Shown one piece after another: positions 48,814 to 59,114 of a DNA stretch of 64,000 bases. Below the pieces are notes generated by a model. That model was not told where the DNA came from. It was given only the letters and a program-made list of their open reading frames with translations, and did no database searches. The DNA comes from Sipunculus nudus. Lineage: Eukaryota > Annelida > Sipuncula > Golfingiida > Sipunculidae. Within the stretch, counting starts at the first letter, position 1, and every line of letters begins with the position of its first letter. Made by a program: the position numbers and the translations under genes. The stretch is from the NCBI GenBank assembly GCA_026874595.1, contig CM049306.1, positions 18,037,019 to 18,101,018 of the forward strand, read 5' to 3'.

Positions 48814-50899
48814 ACCTGTACCTGTACATTTACCTAGGTACACAATTCAGAGTACCTTTACCTGGCTGTCATGAGTAGGAGGTACCTTGTACCTGGAACT
48901 AAAGTACCTGTACCTGATATAAGGTACTCCTGGTACAAATTTGATAGTGGTACTTGAAATGGATACCAGGCTTGGGCCAATTGCATGTACAAAGCTGTCA
49001 CCCCTGTCAGGGCAGTTAGCCATCTAAGCAGGGGTAATTACAAAGCAATATCCTTGCTGCCTTTGTAGCTAGCTACCTGGCTAGCAAGCTGGTCAACCTC
49101 CAGCCTCTTAAACAGGAAGTTCATTGCAGCATTATATTATCAGCACAAGTATACAGCAACCAGCAAATGATAGATACAGGGGGTTGCCTACATACCCCAT
49201 GTCTAGAGTTGGCTAGTATGTACACTAAACAGGGTTGGGGCCAGTTACTTTTACCTGTATCTAAGTACTCAATTCACAGTAATGAGAATTACAGGTATAC
49301 CAAGATACTGGAAATGGACATCAGGTTTGATCAAGTAAGGTACTGAGCTGTCATTCCTGTCAGGGCTGTTACCTGGACCAGGCAGGGGTAATTACTAAGC
49401 TTTTAATTCTTTGAACTTGAATGGACTTGAGCTAGTAGCATGCTGGTCTAGCTACCTCCAGCCTCCACAAAGGAAGTTCACTGTGGCATTATCAGACATA
49501 AAGGGTACAGAGCAAAGGATATGGATAGCACTGCTTGCCCCGTGTAGATACCTGTTGTCTAGTATGTATAAAGGACATTGGTGTAAGATAAATGTAGAAG
49601 TAAAGAGGGTCTGACTGATGGAGATGTACATACACATGACAGAATAAACACATTAATATTAATTTAATATGAATAAAGCAAATAAAAAATGTCAAAAATA
49701 ATGTGTAAATAAGATTGTTAGTGTGCATGTGTTAAATGGGTCCAAATCAATCACTATTGAAATAATGGCACATTTTTCCAAATGGATAAAGGACAAAAGG
49801 TAAACAACATTCATGTATATACTGCATGTATTAATGAAAAGTATTCATGAATGTGAATACTTCTGCAATGTATTCGAATACGAATAAGAATACTGAAAAT
49901 ACCTGTATTCGAATACAAATACTGAATACGAATACCCCATTTCTGTCTGACATACATGGTTCTGAAACAGTCTGTGGCAGTTTGAACATAAATGCATTCT
50001 ATGTTTTACCACAGAAATATCTAGTATCTAGTATCTAATTAAAGGGTTTTTTATCAGCAAACAAAATTTACCGACAGAAAAAGGGATATCTAGAGCTGCG
50101 TATGTATATATGTCAAGCAAGGTAACCACCTTATTTGATCTGGCCAAATGGTGAAAGTTTTGAATTAATTTTGCACAAAATCTTTCTAGCTAAAGAAAAT
50201 TATAACCAGAACTCACACCAATACAAAGTTCTTGGCAAAAACGCTCTTTAAAGCTGCGTTTACTGCAAGAGCGGTCTGAGGTCTGTGGAATGAGACGTGG
50301 TAAATTGGAGAATTGGATCTGCATAGTTTGCCAAACCGCTCGCGGAATAGCGCTCATGGGCCCAGGATATTTTTTGTTGGCTAACGAATGCAGCGCCATC
50401 TAGCGGGATTTGACATCATTAGACCCATATCACATGGTTTTACCGCCCGCGAAGCAGTTGTTACGACCCATAATGTAATAATCGGCCCATAATGTAATAC
50501 CGGCCCATATTGTAATAAAAACGACCCATAATGTAATAATGGCCCATAATGTAATAAAAAACGGCCCATATTGTAATAACCATACCCTGCCCATATTGTA
50601 ATAAAAACGCAAGTGGGTAAAACGGCCCATATTGTAATAAAATGGCAGGTGGGTAAAACGGCCAATAATTTTATAATTTAAATTTTATGCAAATTAACTA
50701 AGACAATCCAAATTTTGACTGCTCGTGACACGAATGTGCATGAAAGTGAACATACAAGTATGAAAAACCACTGGATTACATAATGACTGTTTAAAACGGT
50801 GACCAAGCTAATATGAGCGAAATATGGCCATAATTCATGTTTATCCTTTTGTTGAATCAGTGTTTAAATAGGATGATAAAGTATTTAAACAAGATAATT

Positions 50900-50903
50900 T
50901 ATA

Positions 50904-50946
<43 letters not shown>
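50900..50946. repeat. (TA)n microsatellite
   Basis: TA run inside the GCAGT-flanked element. A second run at 51853-51915 flanks the other side of the same inner segment. Confidence 0.9.
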
Positions 50947-50949
<3 letters not shown>

Positions 50950-51850
50950 CCGGAGCCCCATCAGCCCCCATCCAGGGTGAGCGCTCTGCAATATTGGAAA
51001 GCAGTGCCCCACAGCCGTGTATCACGTTTGTATCACAAACGAATGCAAAATTTGGCGAGTTCCTCCATGTTATGACTCAGTAATGGGGATGATTACACAC
51101 CCAAGACCCGCAGGTGCGGTAGTTACCTGACATCAGGATATTATATAAATGACACTAAGCGTGTGCCCTGTCACGTATTCCAAAGCGAGATAGATTTATA
51201 CAGATGTACAAACAGGTTAAGATTAGTTAAAAAAGCGATTACACCCACAAACAATATATATACCTTATTCCTTCAAACTCGGAACCATCCTACAGAGAAG
51301 GTTTAACTCAGTAGTATAAAAAAACATTTTTTTAAATTGAACAGGGTGACAGTATTATGTCTACCTTAAGGATCGACGAACAACTATAAAGACCTATAAA
51401 GACTACCGAACGCCACCATCTGAGCTATGGAGAGTGCCTCCCAGTAATTATTACAAATGTTTGTACAATCCATGAAAAACCAGATGTTTGCAATCGCCGA
51501 GCGATCGCAAGGGAAGCCTCCCTCAGCCTTCTCCACCCTAACCCGCTACCCCTGCCCCACCCCCACCCCTCGCGGTCAAACACCTAACCCCCCCCCCCTG
51601 TTACCCGCAAATGATCGGTAATGATAAATGCGTGGGAAAAGGGAACGAGTAAAGTTTGATCCACCAGTTACTTTGTCAGTCATATGCTTTATTGCTATTT
51701 ACTATTTTTGCTAATTACTATTTATAGCATTATGTAAATGGCGTGGCCTCAAAGGAATAAAGAAATGTCGCCATTTACAAAATGAATCTTAACAATATGC
51801 CTCATTCAATCCCATTGGCCTGTTGCTAGGGGTTTTCCTTGGTTAGCATT

Positions 51851-51900
<50 letters not shown>

Positions 51901-51948
51901 GTATATATATATATCTATATATAACTCTGAAGAAGATCAACACTGTAA

Positions 51949-51996
51949 ATTCACAACAGTCTGTTTCGGTGGATGCGACCCGATCATCAGGTGAAT
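51949..51996 (-). ncRNA. Candidate hammerhead ribozyme motif
   Basis: On the minus strand: ATTCAC (stem I), CTGATGA (core), a 16-nt arm, GAAA (core), CAGACTGT (short stem III), T at the expected cleavage position, then GTGAAT, which pairs perfectly with the first six bases. This order matches a type I hammerhead, as found with Penelope-like retroelements, and the TA runs on either side fit that context. The weak point is stem II: the arm folds either as GGT/ACC with three extra bases, or as TCGG/CCGA using part of the GAAA core. It may be decayed or coincidental. Confidence 0.35.
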
Positions 51997-52680
51997 GTGG
52001 TTAGAATGACGCTAACGGCGTGGTTTGAAAAGCCGAGACTTAACGAGTTTACGAGATTATGCTTTGTGCGAAACAAATAGTCAATATTGTAGTAGAAATT
52101 GCCTATTTTGTTGTAAAAACGGCCAATATTATAATAATGGCCAATACCGTAATAATAAATGAGTAACATTGTAATAACTTTACTTCACCTTTACTGTAAT
52201 CAGCATGGTGGGGGCTAAAATGGGCAAAAAGGCCAATATTGTAAAAAAATGCAGTTTAGAAGATTATGATTAAATATACGTAGCATAAATGTTATCTGTT
52301 TCAATGGATTTCCATTATGACTGCATTCAATATACCAATGAGGAACCAAAATGGCAAAACACATATCGCCTGTTAGATTTGGGATTCATTCTTGAGCTTA
52401 AACATGTGCTATTTCAATATGGGCCGTTTTTCCCACTTCCCGTTTTATTACAATATGGGTAGGGTATGATAATTACAATATGGGTCGTTTTTATAACAAT
52501 ATGGGCCGTTATTACAATATGGGCCGTTTTTTATTACACTATGGGCCGTTATTACAGTATGGACCAGTTTTATTACAATATGGGCAGGGTATGATTATTA
52601 CATTAAGGGTCGTTTTTATTAAAATATGGGCCGTTATTACATTACGGGCCGGTTATTACAATATGGGTCGTAACAGCAGT

Positions 52681-53546
52681 GATATAAGACTTGGACTCGA
52701 GTCCACTTTCTAGGGGACTCAGACTTGTACTCGGACGTAAGGACTGGAAAAGGCCCAGTTCATCTCGAGCCGAATAGAAAAAAATGTGACTTATTTTAAA
52801 AACACTATATACACCAATTAAGATTTGGGAGCTTTCGCCATTATAATAAAAGCATGCATGAATGTGTGAACTAAATTTAAAATTACATGGTAATCTAAAA
52901 TTTCCATCATAGATTGCTTTTTAAGGATATTGGACTCGGAATCGGACTTGGATTCGGGTTACAAAGACTCGGACTCGAACCCCAAGGACTCGGACTTGGA
53001 CTCGAACTCGGATGGTGTGGGCTCGACTACATGACTGCATCAAAGTAAATGTCTCACGTGATTTTATATCGCATTCCGCATACCGCGTTTCACACCTGCA
53101 CCACCAAGGCTAGGTTGCAGGGCTCAAACTCCCTAGACATGCTTCCTTTAGAGGATCCTCTTTTTCCCACATCTCAAATTTATTTCTAATAATAATAATA
53201 GTAATGATAATAATAATAATCTCCACTGGTCAAACGAATTCCCTTGTAAACACACCAGCTGAAACAACTTGGTACCGACAACTTATGTGCAGCAACAATT
53301 TGCACCTTGGTCCCTAATCCATGGACCGTGCCTTTTCACACCGCAGCAGCATTTTTTAATCCATCCAATGATGGCACGCGCCTTGTACTTTGTTGATGAC
53401 CCACAACAACAATCTACTCAAATGTGTACCGTTACGACCCATACCGTTTCAATCAGTCTTACCTGATGAGGTACATGTTGCAAGAATCTACGAAGTAGTA
53501 AAAATGTCTGACAAAATTTCATTTCTCTCTCTTTATGTATATATAA

Positions 53547-53585
<39 letters not shown>

Positions 53586-53849
53586 GCAGACAGTTTATGT
53601 CCTATTATTTGCTTAACCAAGAAAAACCTGTTTTATCATGGAGACCTGTTAGTGCGAGTGTATGCAGAAGGATCTCGAACACTGAACGCATGGCATTTTG
53701 AAATTATGGTCAATCTTTTCTATGTTAACCAAGATAATCATTATATAAAAACGGTAAGTGCAATGATAATGGTTGATCGCCTTTATAATTGGAAAAGAAT
53801 GTCTCGATGAAGAAACAGAATCACCCATGGTAACCCCCTTCACACACAC
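52681..53849. other. Spacer with short repeats
   Basis: It starts with a GACTCGGACTTGGACTCG-type degenerate tandem (about 52690-53030). AAT and GT microsatellites lie at about 53190 and 53562. I see no gene. Confidence 0.5.
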
Positions 53850-54054
53850 CAGAAAGAGGAGGGTCCAGGGGGTCCCGACCCCCCCCCCCCTTTTTTTCAG
53901 CCAACGCAGTCTTTTTTTAAGGGTTTCAGACCAATTTTCGCGGGCTGGACTCCCCCCCCCCCCCCCTTTCTTGACACGGGGAACTATTTTTAGGTTTTTC
54001 ATTAGTCCTCCAATGTTGGAACCCTCCTTTTCCTAAAACCTGGATCCACCCCTG
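53850..54054 (-). mobile_element. GGATCCAGG-ended MITE, minus copy
   Basis: On the minus strand it begins CAGGGGTGGATCCAGG and ends CCTGGACCCTCCTCTTTCTG, so the ends are rough inverted repeats. It contains C-runs and AGTCCTCCAA-type internal text shared with the copy at 58909. CACAC lies on both sides. Confidence 0.6.
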
Positions 54055-54378
54055 CACACTAACACACTTCACAGTATCAATTGTGAGGCCCCTGTGAATT
54101 CATCTGGTGCAATTCAGTAATATATGTTTGTATGTGAAGATTTATTTAAAGAGAATGCACTGGGTAAATGAAAAAAAGTAAAGACAGTTACATAATGCTT
54201 CATATGTATTTTTTTTTATCTTAAGACATATTTATCTTTGAATAATTAAAATACCCTTTTCAGTCTTCAAATGATGTTCACATGAAAACTTATTGAAGCT
54301 AAAGGAAAATCGGTAACAGAATTGGAATTTTATCCTTTTACAGGCTGCGCATCAGACGTTATAAAAATTATTCAATAT

Positions 54379-54489
54379 TATTCTTGCTTCTAGTGTGCTG
54401 CAATGACCTTTTGACTATTCTTGCTTCTAGTGTGCTGCATTGACCTTTTGACTATTCTTGCTTCTAGTGTGCTGCAATGATCTTATGAC
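54379..54489. repeat. 37-bp tandem repeat, three copies
   Basis: Three nearly identical 37-bp units begin TATTCTTGCTTCTAGTGTGC and end TGACCTTTTGAC; the last unit has two changes. Confidence 0.9.
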
Positions 54490-54740
54490 CTTTACTGCCC
54501 TAACTTTAAAGGTACTGCTGTAAAGTACACCAAGAAAAGGTAAGGATTTATGACCATGATACAACAAAAGATAATTGAAAAGATATCATCAGCACACAGA
54601 CTGCAATTTTAAAGATGGAGGAGCGTGAAACTTCTAATTTATAAACAAGTCTACTTTTACAATTAACATTTTGTGCATAACGGAAGTCTACATTAATATC
54701 TTTATTAAATGGTTTTCGTTTCCCCTACCCTAAAATAAAA

Positions 54741-54850
54741 CTTTGTTTTTTAAGCAGCCGGGGTATGGCTAATGACGTCATTTTCTGAGTTATTGCCGGG
54801 TTACTAAAAGTCTAACCTCACTTGTTTGTTATGTCATAATTTGTGCATAA
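54741..54850 (+). repeat. 110-bp direct repeat, copy 1
   Basis: It shares GGCTAATGACGTCATTTTCT and GGGTTACTAAAAGTCTA with 55575-55680, spaced about 835 bp apart. TGACGTCA is a palindromic CRE-type octamer present in both copies. Confidence 0.8.
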
Positions 54851-55344
54851 CTAGGGAAAGGAAGTCACTGATTATACATCAGTGTTTTTATTTAATTGTT
54901 TTCTGATGATTTCATACTTTTGAAGTGTAGATTACAGCATTCCCGTTGTCTCAGAATACCTGTTAACGAGAGAGGTAAAATTTTCACTGATTCCAGAGTT
55001 TTGTAGCCTTTTTACCTCTGGTGACCTCATTATCAATCTAATTTGCATATTTAATATAATAATTGTATTGAGTATGGGACTAAAATATCGACAATTTAAG
55101 TGCTCATTCATTGTTCTGCGATTTGCATACCTAAAGATATAGCCGTTTAGAGAATAATATCTATATATTTGAGATGAAAAATATTTATAACTACAATAAT
55201 ACTTTAGTTACATTTACGAGTTTAAATGAAATATTATATATCTTAACCCGATTAAGAATTAACATATCCTTGAAACATACCTTATTTTTTAAAACCTTAC
55301 ACTTAATTGTATTATATTTGAAATTTGTCATACAGACAATAAAA

Positions 55345-55391
55345 TGTATATATACATATATATATATTTATATTTATATATACACACACAA

Positions 55392-55472
<81 letters not shown>

Positions 55473-55480
55473 TGTGTGTG
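55345..55480. repeat. Compound TA/CA microsatellite
   Basis: TA runs with short CA and GT interruptions, ending ACACACACGTGTGTGTG. Confidence 0.95.
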
Positions 55481-55557
55481 ATGCTGCGTGAAAAAAGTTG
55501 CGAGTCATCCCCCCCTCCCCCCCCCACACCCTTGAAGAAAAATTGACGTTTACGTTT

Positions 55558-55680
55558 ACCCTACCCCTAAATTAACTCTTTTTTTAAGCAGCCTGGGGCA
55601 TGGCTAATGACGTCATTTTCTGAGTTATTACCGGGTTACTAAAAGTCTACCGTCACTTGTTTGTTATGTCCCATAGTCTA
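55558..55680 (+). repeat. 110-bp direct repeat, copy 2
   Basis: Partner of 54741-54850. Together the two copies bracket about 710 bp that includes the compound microsatellite and a C-run at 55509, so they could be direct terminal repeats of a small unit. Confidence 0.8.
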
Positions 55681-55934
55681 GTTCATTTATATAAGGAGTA
55701 ACTCAGGGTACATCTCATGCACACGGGTACCCCCTCAGCCAATGGACTATTGTGGCAATGGGCAGTGTGGTTATTCCACTGTGCATGCTGTCATGCGTGA
55801 CCCCATGTAATAATAAACTCGCGACGCGTCTATTGCTACAATCGAACCACTAGCAATGTCTGGGCCATAAGTTAACTCGTGCAAAAGCGTTGGGTATTCC
55901 GGTGAAAGGGTAGACACTGACACATGTGCATACG

Positions 55935-56222
55935 AGTATCAATGTGTCCGCTGTGAAGTGCAAATAGGTCTTAAAAGTTTCGGGCGAGGAAATGTATAAC
56001 ACGCCAAGGTGAGGAATAAAAAAACACCGGTTAATCCTGGTTGAATAGAGCTTGTCCGGTTTGTTTTTTAATGCCCATTATTTTGGTAATCTTTGCACTA
56101 CGAATACACTGTACGTCGCCCTTGCCAGGGGATCCTTGCATTGATTAACGGGCCTGTTGTCTGATTGGTAGACGCGCTGAGACACGCTCTTCCAGTCGAA
56201 CCTTGGTGAAATGAGAGCTGCG
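55935..56222 (+). promoter_or_regulatory. Conserved upstream block of first exon, copy 3
   Basis: Similar to 23498-23806 up to the shared ATG. The TATAACACGCCAAGGTGAGG string lies at about 55995-56014, about 210 bp before the start codon. Further shared pieces are GTACGTCGCCCT and ATTGATTAACGGGC. A promoter or 5' UTR role is inferred from conservation and position only. Confidence 0.5.
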
Positions 56223-56514
56223 ATGGCGGACAAGGCGTTCTGTTGGAGATGTGGCGGCGTGTTTCGTGTGTTTAAAATACTTCTTGCGGTGGTTGTCGTG
56301 TTGATTTTCCTACAATATGGCATCAATATGAATTTTGTATACCTTCACAGGAATTTTAAAAAGAACAGTATTGTTTCGTTTGGATTAGATGCGACATCTG
56401 ATAAAAATAGTTCTGACTGGGGCATCTTGCCCGGATTTCACTTCGACTTCTTGTACCGGAGGAGCAATGGAAATGATGGAAAAGGTCAATGCTCAAGCGA
56501 CACGTCAAAGAAAG
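56223..56514 (+). CDS. B4GALT-like first exon, copy 3 (orphan in window)
   Basis: The start ATGGCGG aligns with the ATG of the 23807 copy; an extra in-frame ATG 12 bases upstream is specific to this copy. It encodes MADKAFCWRCG, a type II anchor (KILLAVVVVLIFLQY) and a stem ending GQCSSDTSKK. The catalytic-domain Cys is kept but the sequon pattern differs: NSS is present, and NDT has become SDT. An intact donor AAAG|GTAGGT at 56514 leaves phase 1. No catalytic exon is recognisable in the 7.5 kb that follow, so its partners are beyond the window or lost. Confidence 0.6.
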
Positions 56515-56700
56515 GTAGGTTATTTTTTTCTTGATTAAGTTTCAACTTAGATTATTATTAATAGTCCTTATTCATTATAAATATCCACTCAAGTTTCACA
56601 ATTGTTTATACACTATATTAGCTGTATCTGATAATGCATCATCACGAGTGGCGTCAATTTATCTTCCGGGAGGGTGGGGGGAATGACATGCAGACACACA

Positions 56701-56704
<4 letters not shown>

Positions 56705-56758
<54 letters not shown>
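56705..56758. repeat. (TA)n microsatellite
   Basis: About 27 TA units in the presumed first intron of copy 3. Confidence 0.95.
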
Positions 56759-56762
<4 letters not shown>

Positions 56763-56836
56763 ATTGTTCTTTCTAGGCTTTTTGCAATGCACTGATGGCA
56801 AAGTGCTCGATGGAATAACTAGAGCATATAAATAAA

Positions 56837-57713
56837 GGAAGTGGCTAAACAACCGGCAGGGTGCCGGCAGTTTAGTCCACAGGCTAAACGGCCGGCAGGG
56901 GAAATTGACCTTGCCAGCATTATACCCCACTGGCTAAACTGCCGGCAAATTAATGTATGCTCTATTAAGACTATTTCAGTTTATTTCAGTGTTATAGTAA
57001 TACTCTGTACTTTCCATTATCATTATTATTCGGACAATGAGCTGACAATATGGTGATGACTTACCAAATTATCTATTTTGCTGGTCTATATGTAATAAGT
57101 ATGTTGAGTAATAATGAGTAGGTATTAAAAGTGCACATTTGTGATATTTACAGGGTGATATTTGTGATATTTTCTGATAAAAATTGTAATATTTACAGGA
57201 TAGTTTATAGATTTTGTCATAAAAATATACCAGAAAAGTGAATGTGTGTCAGAGACTGTTTATAGTTTATATACTAGTGTTCTTATGAGCAAACAAATAA
57301 TTAGTGTGTTAGAAATGAACTCAGGTTATATTCAAATAAATGGCCAAAGGATCAGCTAATTACTTGGTCAAAGGTATAATCACACAATCTTACACCACAC
57401 CCAATTAAAGTTGCTGAGCCTTGTTATTGTGTTGTGAGATGATGCAAGAAATATCCACACCAAATAGCATTTCTTAAGAAAAGGCTATCAAAATATCTAA
57501 TTTGGTAAGTCAGCACTATATTGTCAGCTCATTGTCAAAATGATAATGGACAGTACAGAGAAATAACACTGAAATAGAGCATACAATGTTACATTCATTT
57601 GCCTACAGTTCAGCCAGTGGGCTATAGACTCCAGGGCAAGGTCTGTATTCTCTGCCGGCTGTTTAGCCTTTGGACTAAACTGCCGGCACCCTGCCGGCTG
57701 TTTAGTCACTTCC
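56837..57713. mobile_element. 877-bp element with ~240-bp TIRs (MULE-like)
   Basis: The left arm (56837-57080) and the reversed right arm (57482-57713) match over about 240 bp, starting GGAAGTGGCTAAAC against GGAAGTGACTAAAC. The outer parts carry repeated GCCGGCAG and TTTAGTCC motifs. The flanks ATAAATAAA and ATAAATATA agree in eight of nine bases. Long TIRs with a 9-bp duplication point to a Mutator-like non-autonomous element. There are no coding sequences. Confidence 0.75.
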
Positions 57714-57757
57714 ATAAATATATATCATGTTTAAGAAATCAAACAATTGTAAGCATC

Positions 57758-57798
<41 letters not shown>

Positions 57799-58908
57799 TA
57801 TATATATTATATATATATATATATATAATTACCTTTTTTACACATTTCAAATATATTTACTAAATCACATTTCAAATAGTATAATTAATTAAAAAGACAT
57901 AGAAAGAACGGTATTATGTTTCCAGTATAAATTAATTTTAAACCAGGTTTGGATATAATATTCCATAGTAAACTCATAAATGGGACTAGTCTATAATTAT
58001 ATTTATTTATATATTACATTTGCAATATAAAAATTATACTCTGAATAATGGGGGGGGGGGGGGGTATTATTACATTGATCATCCTCCTATTACAAAAAGT
58101 GTGTGTGTGGGGGGGGGGGGCGGGGGGGGGTATATACCCCATCCCTCCCCTATATGGACACTCCTGAATATTACCTGCTCTCTTAAGTAAGTAAATAATG
58201 AAACAAAAGCCATCTTGATTAAAATCATATTATTATACTTTATGAACCATGTGTACTTTCCCAAGGGGCGGATATAGGATCTTAGAAAGAGGGGGGGGAG
58301 GGGGAATCAACACCTTAGCTCAGATAAAGTAGTTTACTTTCTACATAACTCACTCATGTATTTGTAGGGAAAAACGCAAAACCCGTTGCTTTTCGGTATT
58401 AATGGTAGCGTATTCAATTTCCCATATTTATTTGGTCTAAACAAGAAGGGGCGAGCTCCCTTTGCGCCCCCCTTCCCCAGTCAGCAAACAGGTTAAATAT
58501 TTAGAGTGGGGTCAATTCTCACGAACAAATTTTACATAAAATTAATATTTCTGTTTTGACTACACATACACAGATAGGGTCTAGTTTCTGCGGAACGTGA
58601 GATCAGGACGGTACGTCTATTGGTAGCCCACGACATTTTTATTCGGCGCCTACGATCCTTGACCTCTTATCAAGCATGATATATACTTGTCTCGTCCCAA
58701 GATGTGTGATTTCGATCCACTCTGCTCCTCTCCGTCAACAGGTTGTGTATCCTCAACAAGATGTATACTAAAGTCGTAACAAAATTTGAGCTGCGGAGAC
58801 ATTTAACCTCTGGTGCAAAGGTTTATTTGCTAGGGAAGGGCCGCAATTTCCGTTTTCACTGCATGAGACTGTACTGGGGGCGAGGGGTACACGTGAAAAA
58901 AAGTATAT
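57714..58908. other. Spacer with TA and G runs
   Basis: A TA run lies at about 57764-57828, G-runs at 58050 and 58109-58128, and a truncated MITE-like start (AAGGGGCGGATATAGGAT) at 58263. The frame beginning at 58743 follows an acceptor-like CCGTCAACAG but has no recognised domain. Confidence 0.5.
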
Positions 58909-59114
58909 CAGGGGAGGATCCAGGATTTAGGAAAAGGGGGGTCCAACCCAGGAGGACTAATGAAAATCCTAAAAAAAAGGTCATCACGTCTGGAAAAGGG
59001 GGGTCCAGGCCGCAAAATTACGTCTTAAACCCCTTAAAAAAGGTTGCTTCGGGTAAAAAAAAATGGGGGGGGGGTCCGGACCCCCTGGACCCCCCCCCCC
59101 TGGATCCGCTTCTG
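58909..59114 (+). mobile_element. GGATCCAGG-ended MITE, plus copy
   Basis: It begins CAGGGGAGGATCCAGG, and the reverse complement of its right end begins CAGAAGCGGATCCAGG. Its internal TCCAACCCAGGAGGACTAAT text is shared with the inverted copy at 53850. About 206 bp, non-coding, with G- and C-runs near the right end. Confidence 0.7.

Larger units (their letters stand above)
47160..49600 (+). repeat. Tandem ~400-bp units inside the hAT
   Basis: Two direct units both start CAGGGTTGGGGCCAG (47160 and 49229) and share CCTGTCAGGGC, AGCAGGGGTAATTAC-like and CCTCCAGCCTC text. The first unit is split after its first 31 bases by the nested hAT (47191-48813). The units are rich in GTACCTGTACC motifs. 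Each may itself be an old element end, since CAGGGTTGGGG also looks hAT-like, or this may be an internal duplication. Confidence 0.65.
46706..49945. mobile_element. 3.2-kb non-autonomous hAT element
   Basis: It is flanked on both sides by the 8-bp duplication TCTGACAT (46698-46705 and 49946-49953). The ends are inverted: CAGACATGGGTTG on the left against CAGAAATGGGGTA on the reversed right. A CAG start with an 8-bp duplication is the hAT signature. Both subterminal regions are filled with GAATACGAATAC-type repeats. The left duplicated block retains the empty site (20810). No transposase is encoded; the body consists of a tandem repeat and a second hAT. Confidence 0.85.
50459..52675. mobile_element. 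2.2-kb element with iterated CCCATATTGTAATAA ends
   Basis: It begins TGTTACGACCCATAATGTAA, and the reverse complement of its right end begins TGTTACGACCCATATTGTAA. GCAGT stands on both sides (50454-50458 and 52676-52680), a 5-bp target duplication. CCCATAxTGTAATAA is repeated about eight times in each arm. A third set of shorter motifs lies at 52080-52160. A TGTTA start is reminiscent of Ginger-type transposons, but TG...CA ends with 5 bp would also suit an LTR-type integrase. There is no coding capacity, and the superfamily is unresolved. Confidence 0.75.

Noticed and set aside
50381-50665. Minus-strand frames with repeated ITIWA/YYNMG text
   Set aside because: They arise from the CCCATAxTGTAATAA arrays of the transposon end.
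55174-55491. 105-residue frame rich in Tyr/Ile/His
   Set aside because: Most of it is translation of the TA/CA microsatellite; the same holds for the minus-strand frames at 55312, 56613 and 62671.
56611-57715. Frames with KQPAGCRQFSPxAKxPA text at 56841 (+) and 57524 (-)
   Set aside because: The two near-identical peptides come from the inverted arms of the MULE-like element; no promoter or domain supports coding.
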